A program made the translations under genes and the position numbers. Source: Roseibium aggregatum (GTDB lineage Bacteria; Pseudomonadota; Alphaproteobacteria; Rhizobiales; Stappiaceae). Taken from it: DNA of 64,000 bases. The notes beneath the pieces were generated by a model. That model made no database searches and was not told where the DNA came from. It saw only the letters and a program-made list of their open reading frames with translations. Location: assembly GCF_017309185.1 (NCBI RefSeq), contig NZ_JAEKJZ010000006.1:124001-188000 (forward strand). The letters are read 5' to 3'. Below are positions 23,742-32,241 of the stretch, piece by piece. How positions within the stretch are numbered: the first letter of the stretch is position 1; every line of letters starts with the position of its first letter.

Positions 23742-24965
23742 ATGAGACGCGTCGTCGTCACCGGTATCGGAATCGTGTCGTCCATCGGCTCGAACGCAGA
23801 AGAAGTCCTGGCGAGCCTGAAAGAAGGCAAATCCGGTATCAGCTTTGCTCCGGACTATGCGGAACATGGCTTCCGCAGCCAGGTTCACGGCATGCCCGAC
23901 GTCGATATTCCGTCCTTGATCGACAAGCGCCAGCTCCGTTTCATGGGTGATGGCGCGGCCTACAACTACATCGCCATGCAGCAGGCGATCTCCGACAGCG
24001 GCCTTGAGGAAAACGACGTCTCGAATGTCCGCACCGGCCTGATCATGGGCTCCGGCGGACCTTCAACGAAGAACCTGTTCCAGGCGCACCAGATCGTGCT
24101 GGAAAAGGGCTCGCCGAAGCGCATGGGCCCGTTCATGGTGACCCGCGGCATGAGTTCGACCAACTCCGCCTGCCTGGCCACGCCCTTCAAGATCAAGGGC
24201 ATCAACTATTCCATCACGTCCGCCTGCTCGACCTCCGCCCATTGCATCGGCGCGGCAACCGAGCAGATCCAGTTCGGCAAGCAGGATGTCATGTTCGCCG
24301 GCGGCGGCGAGGAGCTCGACTGGACCCTTTCGTGCCTTTTCGACGCCATGGGCGCCATGTCCTCCAAGTACAACGACACCCCGGAAACCGCCTCGCGCGC
24401 CTATGACGCGACCCGCGACGGGTTTGTCATCGCCGGCGGCGGCGGTGTCGTCGTTCTGGAAGAACTGGAGCACGCCAAGGCCCGCGGCGCCAAAATCTAC
24501 GCCGAAGTCACCGGCTATGCCGCCAACTCCGACGGCTACGACATGGTGGCGCCGTCCGGCGAGGGCGGCGAGCGCTGCATGCGCCTGGCCATCGAGACCC
24601 TCGGCGAGCGCAAGGTCGATTACATCAACTCGCACGGCACCTCGACACCGGTGGGCGATATCGGCGAGATCGAGGCGGTGCGGCGTGTCTTCGGCGAGAA
24701 CCAGCCGCCGGTGTCCTCCACCAAGTCCCTGACCGGTCACAGCCTGGGCGCAACCGGCGTGCAGGAAGCGATCTACTGCCTGCTTATGCTGCAGAACGAT
24801 TTCATCACGGCATCCGCCAACGTCAACGAACTCGATCCTGCCTTGAAGCCGGAAGAGATCGTGACGGAACGCGTCGACAATGCCGGCCTCGATACCGTGC
24901 TTTCCAACAGCTTCGGCTTCGGCGGCACCAATGCCTCCCTCGCGCTCTCGCGCTACCACGGCTGA
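23742..24965 (+). CDS. fabB: 3-oxoacyl-ACP synthase I
   Basis: Elongates unsaturated acyl-ACP by decarboxylative condensation with malonyl-ACP. The 407-residue product has the catalytic triad of beta-ketoacyl synthases: Cys in TSACSTSAHCIG (near residue 164), His in NSHGTSTPVGD (near 298) and His in TKSLTGHSLGATG (near 333). FabB rather than FabF is indicated by the pairing with fabA. A ribosome site GGAG precedes ATG 23742. Confidence 0.97.
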   Translation: MRRVVVTGIGIVSSIGSNAEEVLASLKEGKSGISFAPDYAEHGFRSQVHGMPDVDIPSLIDKRQLRFMGDGAAYNYIAMQQAISDSGLEENDVSNVRTGLIMGSGGPSTKNLFQAHQIVLEKGSPKRMGPFMVTRGMSSTNSACLATPFKIKGINYSITSACSTSAHCIGAATEQIQFGKQDVMFAGGGEELDWTLSCLFDAMGAMSSKYNDTPETASRAYDATRDGFVIAGGGGVVVLEELEHAKARGAKIYAEVTGYAANSDGYDMVAPSGEGGERCMRLAIETLGERKVDYINSHGTSTPVGDIGEIEAVRRVFGENQPPVSSTKSLTGHSLGATGVQEAIYCLLMLQNDFITASANVNELDPALKPEEIVTERVDNAGLDTVLSNSFGFGGTNASLALSRYHG

Positions 24966-24975
24966 GGGAGTGACG

Positions 24976-25788
24976 ATGTCTGATCTGATGAAAGGCAAAC
25001 GCGGCCTGATCATGGGCGTGGCCAACGACCACTCCATCGCCTGGGGCATTGCCAAGACCCTTGCCGACCATGGTGCCGAACTGGCGTTCACCTATCAGGG
25101 CGAAGCCTTCGGCAAGCGCACCAAGCCGCTTGCCGATTCCGTCGGCTCCAACCTCCTGTTGCCCTGTGACGTCGAGGATATCGATTCCGTCGACGCGGTT
25201 TTCAGCACCCTGAAGGAAGAATGGGGCAACATCGACTTTCTGGTCCATGCGATCGCGTTTTCCGACAAGTCGGAACTGCGCGGCAAATACGCCGATACGA
25301 CACGGGAGAACTTCTCCCGCACCATGCTGATTTCCTGCTTCTCATTCACGGAAATCGCCAAGCGCGCTGCCGATCTCATGACGGACGGCGGCTCGATGGT
25401 GACATTGACTTACGGCGGCTCGACAAAGGTCATGCCGAACTACAACGTCATGGGCGTCGCCAAGGCCGCGCTTGAGTCTTCCGTCCGTTATCTCGCCGTC
25501 GACTATGGCGAACGGAACATCCGCGTAAACGCGATTTCGGCCGGCCCGGTGCGCACGCTCGCCGGTTCCGGCGTTTCCGATGCCCGGCTGATGTTCAATT
25601 TCCAGAAGCGGAACTCGCCTCTCTGCAGGACCGTGTCCCTTGACGAAATCGGCGGCACCGGTCTTTACCTGCTGTCCGACCTTTCAGGCGGCGTAACCGG
25701 TGAAATTCACTTCGTCGACAGCGGCTACAACATCATGTCTATGCCGCGCCTCGAAGAGCTGAAAGTCCAGGAAACCAAGTCGGACTAA
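24976..25788 (+). CDS. fabI: Enoyl-ACP reductase (NADH)
   Basis: Reduces trans-2-enoyl-ACP in the last step of each fatty-acid elongation cycle; target of triclosan. From ATG 24976 (GAGGGAG upstream) the product is 270 residues, an SDR with the FabI-type nucleotide loop IMGVANDHSIAWGIA, and the active site Tyr-X6-Lys in YNVMGVAK near residue 155. It is 10 bases after fabB. A convergent bidirectional terminator follows it. Upstream in-frame start at 24880 overlaps fabB and is rejected. Confidence 0.96.
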   Translation: MSDLMKGKRGLIMGVANDHSIAWGIAKTLADHGAELAFTYQGEAFGKRTKPLADSVGSNLLLPCDVEDIDSVDAVFSTLKEEWGNIDFLVHAIAFSDKSELRGKYADTTRENFSRTMLISCFSFTEIAKRAADLMTDGGSMVTLTYGGSTKVMPNYNVMGVAKAALESSVRYLAVDYGERNIRVNAISAGPVRTLAGSGVSDARLMFNFQKRNSPLCRTVSLDEIGGTGLYLLSDLSGGVTGEIHFVDSGYNIMSMPRLEELKVQETKSD

Positions 25789-25840
25789 CCACCAGGCACA
25801 TTGGCGCCTTTGCGGTGGCCGAGGAAGAACCTGTCAGGTC

Positions 25841-25868
25841 AAGAGGGCGGTCCGCAAACCGCCCTCTT
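25841..25868. terminator. Bidirectional terminator between fabI and the chemoreceptor gene
   Basis: Perfect 11-base-pair stem, AAGAGGGCGGT and ACCGCCCTCTT, with a 6-base loop, placed between two converging genes. Followed by TTGTGT on the plus strand, so it should stop transcripts from fabI and, on the other side, from the chemoreceptor gene. Confidence 0.75.
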
Positions 25869-25880
25869 GTGTATGGTGCC

Positions 25881-27854
25881 TCAGGAGGCGATGCCGAGAG
25901 CGACGTCCTTGGCGATGAACTCGACGCCAAGATCATCTCCATAGCGCCGGATGACGCGGCAAGGCCGGAAACCGTCACCGTCGGACAGATCCAGCTTGAA
26001 TTCATCGGGAAAACTCTCGATGTCTTCCACAAATACACGGGCGCCGGTTTTCGACACGTCGCGCAGGAAGCAGCTCACTGTTCTACCGTTGCCGAGGCTG
26101 ATCATCCCTTCCTTGAATAGCCGCCGGCGATCCGCCTTCCTCCGGTTTTCCATGCCCACGACCCAGTTGTCGAGATTGTCGCAGACCTGCGTGACATTGC
26201 TCGACGCCAACTGCAGCCTTTCATTGATATCAGTCGTCGCAGCGCACTGAGACTCGACGGAACTCGTCGTCTTGCTGATGAGCTCGTGAACCTCGCCAAT
26301 TGAACTGCGGATGGACTTGAGCGCATCGTCCACCGTTCCGGATACGGACTGCATTTCGGCGATTTCCGAAAAGATCCGCGTGGTCGCCTGGGAGGTCTGA
26401 TTGGCCAGCGCCTTGACCTCATTGGCGACAACGGCAAATCCGCGTCCTGCCTCTCCGGCTCGCGCGGCTTCGATTGTCGCGTTCAGCGACAGCAGATTGA
26501 TCTGGTCTGCAACCTTGGAGATGAGCTGCACCACATCGTCCATGGCCGCCGCGGCCGACCGCAGTTTTTCCGTGGATCTTTCGGCAGACTCCGAGCGGTC
26601 CTGCATGGCTTCAACCGCTGTGTTCGCGCTCAACATGCCTTCGGAGATGTCCTGCGCCGAACCGTTGACCACCTGTGCCGACGTGACGGACTGCTCGACG
26701 GTTGCCAGGGTCTGTTCAGCGGCCTGAATCGCAAGCTGGCGCGCCTTCATGTTCTTGGTGACGTCGGTCGCGAATTTCGTGATCTTCAAGAGCTTGCCCG
26801 ACGCATCGAAGATCGGGTTGTAGGTTGCCTGGAGCCAGACCGGCTCGCCGGCCTTGTTTTTGCGCTGATAGATTGCCGCAGCGTGTTTTCCCTCGCCCAG
26901 GTTTTTCCAGAATTCGGCGTATTCCTCGGACTCGGCATATTTTTCGTCCACAAACATGCGGTGATGCTTGCCGACGATTTCGTCGAGACGGTATCCGGCG
27001 ACCTTGAGAAAGATCTCGTTGGCTTCCTGAACGATGCCGTCGACGGAAAAGGAGATGACCGCCTGGCTTCGGCCGATTGCCTGGATCTGACCCTCGTAGA
27101 CGGCTGTGCGCCTTTTTTGTTCCGTGATATCTGAGGCAAACTTGACGATGCTGATCGGCCGGCCAACGGCATCGAGGATGGGGTTGTAAACGGCCAGAAT
27201 CCACACCTCCCGTCCATTCTTGCCGAATCTCAGGAATTCTCCCTGCTGTGCCTTGCCTTCGGCCAGATGCTTCCAGAAGGCGGCATAGTCTGCACTCTCG
27301 GCATAACCCGGTTCGACGAACATTCGATGGTGGCGCCCGACGATCTCGTCCAGCCCATAGCCGACCGTATTCAGAAAGTTCTGGTTGGCGTCCAGAATTG
27401 TTCCGTCGAGCTCGAACTTGATGACCGCCTGGGTTCTGTTGATCGCATCGATCTGGCCCTGGTCTTCTGCGGCCTTCAGCTTCGATGCCGTGATGTCCGA
27501 CGCGATCTTGACGATCCTGATGACCTTGCCCGCGCGATTGAAGACCGGATTGTAGGAGGCCTGTATCCAGACTTCCGTTCCATCCTTTGCCAAACGCCTG
27601 AATTCGGCAGATTTGAACTCGCCCGCCGCGAGGTCTTTCCAGAACGTCCCGTATTCAGTGCTGTTCGCGAACGCCTCGTCGACGAACATGCGATGGTGTT
27701 GTCCCCGAACTTCTTCCAAGGTGTAGCCAAGCGTTTTCAGAAAATTGTCGTTGGCGTCGAGAACTTGGCCGTTGGGGGTAAACTCGATCATTGCGCTTGA
27801 GCGGCTGAGAGCCTTGACAAGCTGCCGTGACCCGTCTTGCGATAAGAATGACAT
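25881..27854 (-). CDS. Soluble chemoreceptor: three PAS domains, methyl-accepting domain, PilZ domain
   Basis: Cytoplasmic signal transducer of 657 residues without membrane segments. Three consecutive PAS domains (about 15-122, 137-244, 259-366) repeat with a period near 122 and share the GxHHRMFV motif. The methyl-accepting signalling domain follows (about 400-560), with the hairpin tip LLSLNATIEAARAGEAGRGFAVVANEVKAL broken here for length. The last 90 residues are a PilZ domain with the c-di-GMP ligands RKADR (Arg572 to Arg576 in RxxxR) and DVSKTG at 599-604. It would sense a ligand or redox state and be tuned by c-di-GMP. No chemotaxis genes are next to it. Orphan receptor, function inferred from architecture. 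Confidence 0.92.
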   Translation of the reverse strand: MSFLSQDGSRQLVKALSRSSAMIEFTPNGQVLDANDNFLKTLGYTLEEVRGQHHRMFVDEAFANSTEYGTFWKDLAAGEFKSAEFRRLAKDGTEVWIQASYNPVFNRAGKVIRIVKIASDITASKLKAAEDQGQIDAINRTQAVIKFELDGTILDANQNFLNTVGYGLDEIVGRHHRMFVEPGYAESADYAAFWKHLAEGKAQQGEFLRFGKNGREVWILAVYNPILDAVGRPISIVKFASDITEQKRRTAVYEGQIQAIGRSQAVISFSVDGIVQEANEIFLKVAGYRLDEIVGKHHRMFVDEKYAESEEYAEFWKNLGEGKHAAAIYQRKNKAGEPVWLQATYNPIFDASGKLLKITKFATDVTKNMKARQLAIQAAEQTLATVEQSVTSAQVVNGSAQDISEGMLSANTAVEAMQDRSESAERSTEKLRSAAAAMDDVVQLISKVADQINLLSLNATIEAARAGEAGRGFAVVANEVKALANQTSQATTRIFSEIAEMQSVSGTVDDALKSIRSSIGEVHELISKTTSSVESQCAATTDINERLQLASSNVTQVCDNLDNWVVGMENRRKADRRRLFKEGMISLGNGRTVSCFLRDVSKTGARVFVEDIESFPDEFKLDLSDGDGFRPCRVIRRYGDDLGVEFIAKDVALGIAS

Positions 27855-28099
27855 GAACGACGATCCTGTAGACCATTTCCGGAATACAGAAAGTACCTTC
27901 GTTAGGTTGAGGTCACGTTAATACACACGCATTGGTATTTTTGTGCATGGATTTGTTATATAACGCTCTGCTCTTATCGATGATTTTACCAACAAACTTG
28001 GTATATTTTCCAGATTTTACTACAGATGACGTGTCACTCAAATAAGTCCGGGCAACCGAATCAATTGTTACCCGGTTTGAACCGAACCGGTCGCGAAGG

Positions 28100-28663
28100 T
28101 CAGTCCTCGATCAGCTCGTCCGGGTAAACTCCAAACAGCCGGGTCTGGTCCAGCCAGCCGTCGTAGCCCTCACCGTTGACCCGGCACCAGCCTCCGGCAC
28201 ACTCGGTGACGGTGGTCAGAACGAAGGGTTCCAGTTCGGCAACGATGTCCGCATCCGAACGGGAGCGGGCACGCAACGGGGTCCGGTCGCTCTTTTCCCA
28301 GGGCGTGACGAGGGCGGTTCGGCGGCCCGACAGAAGCGAATGGAACACCCAGCCCTGCTTGCCTTCCCAATCGCGGATGCGGCGCCAGTTTTCGAATTCC
28401 TGGATGATTTCAACCGGCAGGCCGGATTTGACGAAGGTCCAGGCGATGTCGTGATCGCGCGACGGCCCGACGCGGACATTCACGCGGTCCGATTTCAGGC
28501 TGACGAAACGGGGCAGGGCGAGGTCCGTAGCCCGGGTTCCGGTGCCCTGGGCAAAGGCCGCGGGCAGAGGACCGCTCACCCCGCACAGGAGTATCGTCCC
28601 GCATACCAGCGCCCGGGGCAGAATACGAAGCGAAAAGCGGGCGGCGGAAATCCAGCGAGCCAT
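28100..28663 (-). CDS. Exported SH3-domain protein
   Basis: A 187-residue protein with a signal peptide (hydrophobic stretch about residues 11-37, AFA cleavage) and two bacterial SH3-like domains (about 55-115 and 120-180; first with RVNVRVGPS and GWVFHSLLSG, second with RARSRSDADIVAELEP and GWLDQT). Such periplasmic SH3 proteins (DUF1058/SH3_4) often bind peptidoglycan or other proteins, but the role of this one is not known. It is transcribed away from the hydroxyacid dehydrogenase gene; start ATG 28663. Confidence 0.85.
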   Translation of the reverse strand: MARWISAARFSLRILPRALVCGTILLCGVSGPLPAAFAQGTGTRATDLALPRFVSLKSDRVNVRVGPSRDHDIAWTFVKSGLPVEIIQEFENWRRIRDWEGKQGWVFHSLLSGRRTALVTPWEKSDRTPLRARSRSDADIVAELEPFVLTTVTECAGGWCRVNGEGYDGWLDQTRLFGVYPDELIED

Positions 28664-28909
28664 ATTGTCCGGTAGTCCAATTGTTATTGATCGTCAGCTT
28701 GTGGCAATTCTGTAGCGAAAATCCAGCGCGAAGACCAGCATGGCTAATTTTAACGGCTGGCATAGCGTCGCGATTGACACCGATCCCTTGTTTCTGACGG
28801 ACCATCTGGTAAGGAAAGGGAAAGGTCTCTTCCGCTCGCGCAGCGCGCCGGGAGAAGGTGGAGCCGATGAGGTTAACAAATCCTCAAGGAAGCGCGAAAG
28901 GCAGTTGGG

Positions 28910-29896
28910 ATGGCGAAAAAAAAGCCTGTCGTTGTAGTGACCCGGAAGCTTCCGGATGTTGTCGAGACTCGAATGCGCGAACTGTTCGAGACGCGCTTGA
29001 ACGAAAGTGACAGGCCATTGAGCCAAGCCGAGCTCGTGGAAGCGGTCAAAACCGCCGATGTGCTCGTCCCGACCGTGACCGACCGAATCGATTCCTCGGT
29101 TCTTTCCCAGGCCGGTGAAAATCTCAAGCTGATCGCCAATTTCGGCAACGGCGTCGACAATATCGACGTGGTGACGGCCAACAATCGCGGCATAAACGTC
29201 ACCAACACCCCGGGTGTCCTGACCGAGGATACCGCGGACATGACCATGGCGCTGATCCTGGCCGTGCCCCGCCGCCTCGCCACGGGCATCAAGGCGATCG
29301 AAACGGGAGACTGGGCCGGCTGGTCGCCCACATGGATGCTCGGCCACCGGATCTGGGGCAAGCGTCTCGGGGTCATCGGGATGGGCCGCATCGGCCAGGC
29401 CGTTGCCCGCCGCGCCAAAGCATTCGGGATGTCGATCCATTATCACAACCGCCGCCGTCTTCCCGAGACCATCGAGGAAGAGCTGGAAGCGACCTATTGG
29501 GAGAGCCTGGACCAGATGCTGGCCCGCATGGACGTGGTTTCGATCCACTGTCCGCACACGCCGGGCACATTCCATCTCCTGTCGGCCCGCCGCCTGAAGC
29601 TCATGAAGAAAGACGCCTACGTGGTCAACACCGCTCGTGGCGAAGTCATCGACGAAAACGCGCTCATCCGCATGCTGGAAGCCGGGGAACTGGCCGGAGC
29701 CGGTCTCGACGTCTTCGAACACGAACCGGCCGTCAACCCGAAGCTGGTCAACCTGGAAAACGTGGTGCTTCTGCCGCATATGGGTTCGGCAACCATCGAA
29801 GGGCGCGTGGAGATGGGCGAGAAGGTGATCATCAACATCAAGACCTTCATGGACGGTCACCGTCCGCCGGACCGCGTCCTGCCGTCCATGCTGTAA
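28910..29896 (+). CDS. D-isomer-specific 2-hydroxyacid dehydrogenase (glyoxylate/hydroxypyruvate reductase type)
   Basis: NAD(P)-dependent reductase of the D-2-hydroxyacid family, likely reducing glyoxylate or hydroxypyruvate. The 328-residue protein has the Rossmann motif GVIGMGRIGQAVARR near residue 148 and the catalytic set Arg in NTARGEVID, Glu in GLDVFEHEP and His in LLPHMGSAT. It is the GyaR type found next to a kinase gene here with a 15-base gap. Start ATG 28910; ribosome site is weak. An overlapping alternative small frame at 28740 is rejected. Confidence 0.9.
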   Translation: MAKKKPVVVVTRKLPDVVETRMRELFETRLNESDRPLSQAELVEAVKTADVLVPTVTDRIDSSVLSQAGENLKLIANFGNGVDNIDVVTANNRGINVTNTPGVLTEDTADMTMALILAVPRRLATGIKAIETGDWAGWSPTWMLGHRIWGKRLGVIGMGRIGQAVARRAKAFGMSIHYHNRRRLPETIEEELEATYWESLDQMLARMDVVSIHCPHTPGTFHLLSARRLKLMKKDAYVVNTARGEVIDENALIRMLEAGELAGAGLDVFEHEPAVNPKLVNLENVVLLPHMGSATIEGRVEMGEKVIINIKTFMDGHRPPDRVLPSML

Positions 29897-29911
29897 CGGG
29901 CTCCGGGAGAC

Positions 29912-30787
29912 ATGCCCGGACGTCCTTCCTGCGAAGTTCCCGCGAGCCTGTCCTGGCTCGCGCAGCGGCCGGACGGAAAAGCCTGGCTTTCCAGGCTGCC
30001 TCATCTCGTTACCGATGCCTGCGACCGTTTCAAGGCCGTTCCGGACGGTCCGGCCTTTTCCGGCGGAAACGTTTCCTATGTCCTGCCTGTCACCCGGAAC
30101 GGCCTCCCTGCCGTTCTGAAGCTTCAGTTCACCGACCGGGAATCGCGTCATGAAGCCGATGCACTTGCGCACTGGAACGGAAACGGCGCCAGTCGTCTGT
30201 TGGCCCATGCACCCGATCTCGGCGCGCTTCTGCTGGAGCGCTGCCATCCGGGAACCTTCCTGGCTGATGCTTCAGACGCGGATGCGATCAACATCCTGGG
30301 CGGTCTTCTGCGCCGTCTCCTGATCCCGGCCGACGCCCCGTTCAATTCTCTTTCAGAAGAGGCTGTCCGCTGGGCGACAACGATGGGAGAGACCTGGCGG
30401 CAGGCGGGACAACCGTGTGAAAAACGTCTTGTGGAAGCCGCTCAATCCGCGCTGAGGGCGCTGTCGTCAGAAGATCACGGTCAGGTGCTGCTGCATCAGG
30501 ATCTTCACGGGCACAATGTCCTGTCCGCTGAACGCGAACCTTGGCTTGTCATCGATCCGAAGCCGCTTGCCGGCGATCCCGCCTTCTCCCTGAGCCCGAT
30601 CGTGCGCAGTTTCGAATTCGGCGCCTCCAGGGAGGCAGCACTCTACCGGCTGGACAGGTTGTCGGAAGAACTGGGTGTGGACCGGGAGCGGGCCAGGCTC
30701 TGGACGGTCGGGCAGACCATGGCGTGGAGCTTCGGCAGCAGCTATTCCGAACAACATTTCAACACGGTCCGCTGGCTTCTGCCATAG
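29912..30787 (+). CDS. APH(6)-like kinase (streptomycin 6-phosphotransferase family)
   Basis: A 291-residue protein of the APH6/hydroxyurea phosphotransferase family, with the kinase motifs LLHQDLHGHNVL (catalytic Asp, near residue 195) and LVIDPKPLAGDPAFSL (Mg-binding Asp) in the expected order, and an ATP-site stretch FSGGNVSYVL. Relatives phosphorylate streptomycin or unknown sugars/nucleosides; chromosomal copies in environmental bacteria usually have no proven resistance role. It may be co-transcribed with the upstream dehydrogenase and converges with dnaQ 12 bases later. Confidence 0.85.
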   Translation: MPGRPSCEVPASLSWLAQRPDGKAWLSRLPHLVTDACDRFKAVPDGPAFSGGNVSYVLPVTRNGLPAVLKLQFTDRESRHEADALAHWNGNGASRLLAHAPDLGALLLERCHPGTFLADASDADAINILGGLLRRLLIPADAPFNSLSEEAVRWATTMGETWRQAGQPCEKRLVEAAQSALRALSSEDHGQVLLHQDLHGHNVLSAEREPWLVIDPKPLAGDPAFSLSPIVRSFEFGASREAALYRLDRLSEELGVDRERARLWTVGQTMAWSFGSSYSEQHFNTVRWLLP

Positions 30788-30799
30788 CCGCAAGCTTGC

Positions 30800-31513
30800 T
30801 CAACCGCCGTATTTGCGCCAGACCGAAGTCTCGCCCATGCCTTCAACAAACGCCTTGTGCGCTTCGAATTCGCTTTCGGCCAATAGGGGCGAGAGGGCGA
30901 CCGGGCGGCGTTTCGCATTGAATGTGCCCAGCTCTCCCGGCTCGGCTGCCATACCGATGGAGGCTGAGGTCTCTTCCTCCATGATCAGACCGAGCGCCGT
31001 CTGGCGGCCACCGATCAGTTCCAGATAGACTTCCGCCAGGATCTCGGCATCGAGCAAGGCACCGTGCTTGACACGCTTGGAGTTGTCTATGCCATAGCGC
31101 GAGCACAGGGCGTCGAGGGAATTCGGTCCTGTCGGATGCTTGCGCCGTGCGATTTCCAGCGTATCGATCACCTGGCTGTTCGGGATCGTTCTCCGGCCGA
31201 CCTGCTCCAGCTCGAAATTGATGAAGCCCATATCGAAGGCGGCGTTGTGGATCACAAGTGTGGCGTCGCCGACAAAGTCCAGAAATTCATCCGCGACATG
31301 AGCGAAGAGCGGTTTGTCGGACAGGAACTCCGCCGACAGACCGTGCACCCGGAAGGCTTCCTCCGGCATGTCACGCTGCGGATTGATATAAACATGATAG
31401 GACTTGCCGGTCGGAACGTGATTGATCAGCTCCACTCCACCGATTTCCACCAGCCTGTCCCCACCCCGGGGATTCAGACCCGTGGTTTCCGTATCGAAGG
31501 ATATTTCGCGCAT
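30800..31513 (-). CDS. dnaQ: DNA polymerase III epsilon subunit (3'-5' proofreading exonuclease)
   Basis: Proofreads newly made DNA in the replicative polymerase. The 237-residue protein has the three DEDDh exonuclease motifs: FDTETTGLNP (Exo I), IHNAAFDMGFINFEL (Exo II) and HGALLDAEILAEVYL (Exo III). The C-terminal region that binds alpha is shorter than in E. coli. It is part of the conserved dnaQ-coaE-aroE-maf run on the minus strand left of the origin. Start ATG 31513. Confidence 0.96.
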   Translation of the reverse strand: MREISFDTETTGLNPRGGDRLVEIGGVELINHVPTGKSYHVYINPQRDMPEEAFRVHGLSAEFLSDKPLFAHVADEFLDFVGDATLVIHNAAFDMGFINFELEQVGRRTIPNSQVIDTLEIARRKHPTGPNSLDALCSRYGIDNSKRVKHGALLDAEILAEVYLELIGGRQTALGLIMEEETSASIGMAAEPGELGTFNAKRRPVALSPLLAESEFEAHKAFVEGMGETSVWRKYGG

Positions 31514-31653
31514 TCTCTATCCTTGTGTTTGAGGCAAGACTGAACGGTCCGAGGTGTCAGAGGCAAGGGGAGAGGCAGGTTTTCCCCGGAGTTCTGCGGA
31601 TTTAGGGAAACAGAGGACGTCTCCGTTTCGCGCGTGCTCGCGAGGCTGAGCGA

Positions 31654-32241
31654 TTAGCCGCGGGCCGCCAGAGCCTTCAGGATCGCCTTCACCGACCGTC
31701 TGGCGGATGCCATGCCAAGCCCGGTATCGATCAGGAAATGCGCCCGCCGCCGTTTTTCCTCGTCCGGCATCTGCTTTTGCAGGATTGCCTGAAACCGCTC
31801 TTCGCTCATGTCCGGACGGGCGAGAACCCGTTTTCGCTGGATGTCCGCGTCCGCGGTCACCACCACCGAAACATCGACCCTCAGGTTTCCCGCCGTCTCG
31901 AACAACAGCGGGATATCCATCATGACGATCCGCCGGCCCGCAGTCCCGGCCTTTTTCAGAAAGGCGGCTTCTTCCTCCCGCACCAGGGGATGAACAATCG
32001 CCTCGAGCCTCTTCATGGCCTCCGGATTGCCGAGCACCTTGGGCGAAAGCAGGGACCTGTCGACCTTGCCGTCAACAACGGTGCCGGGAAAGGCGGCTTC
32101 GATCGGGAGCGCCGCGCGGCCGGCGTAGAGCGCATGTACGGCCGCATCCGCGTCGTGCACCGGCACGCCCTCGGCGGCAAACATCTTCGCCGTCGTCGAC
32201 TTGCCCATGCCGATGGACCCGGTCAGACCGATCCTGATCAC
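31654..32241 (-). CDS. coaE: Dephospho-CoA kinase
   Basis: Last step of coenzyme A synthesis: ATP-dependent phosphorylation of dephospho-CoA at the 3' hydroxyl. The 195-residue protein has P-loop LTGSIGMGKSTTAK near residue 7, the HDADAAVHALY region near 33 and the LID arginines in RMEER-like SEERFQAIL. Start is GTG 32241, overlapping the aroE stop by four bases, so the two are coupled. The length is normal. Confidence 0.96.
   Translation of the reverse strand: MIRIGLTGSIGMGKSTTAKMFAAEGVPVHDADAAVHALYAGRAALPIEAAFPGTVVDGKVDRSLLSPKVLGNPEAMKRLEAIVHPLVREEEAAFLKKAGTAGRRIVMMDIPLLFETAGNLRVDVSVVVTADADIQRKRVLARPDMSEERFQAILQKQMPDEEKRRRAHFLIDTGLGMASARRSVKAILKALAARG

Noticed and set aside
24063..25091. 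A long minus-strand frame across fabB and the start of fabI.
   Set aside because: Antisense to genes with all catalytic residues in place; low-complexity Ala/Gly/His composition.
28740..28937. A 65-codon frame overlapping the start of the hydroxyacid dehydrogenase gene.
   Set aside because: No ribosome site, overlaps a strong gene start and a repeat-like stretch; no recognised family.
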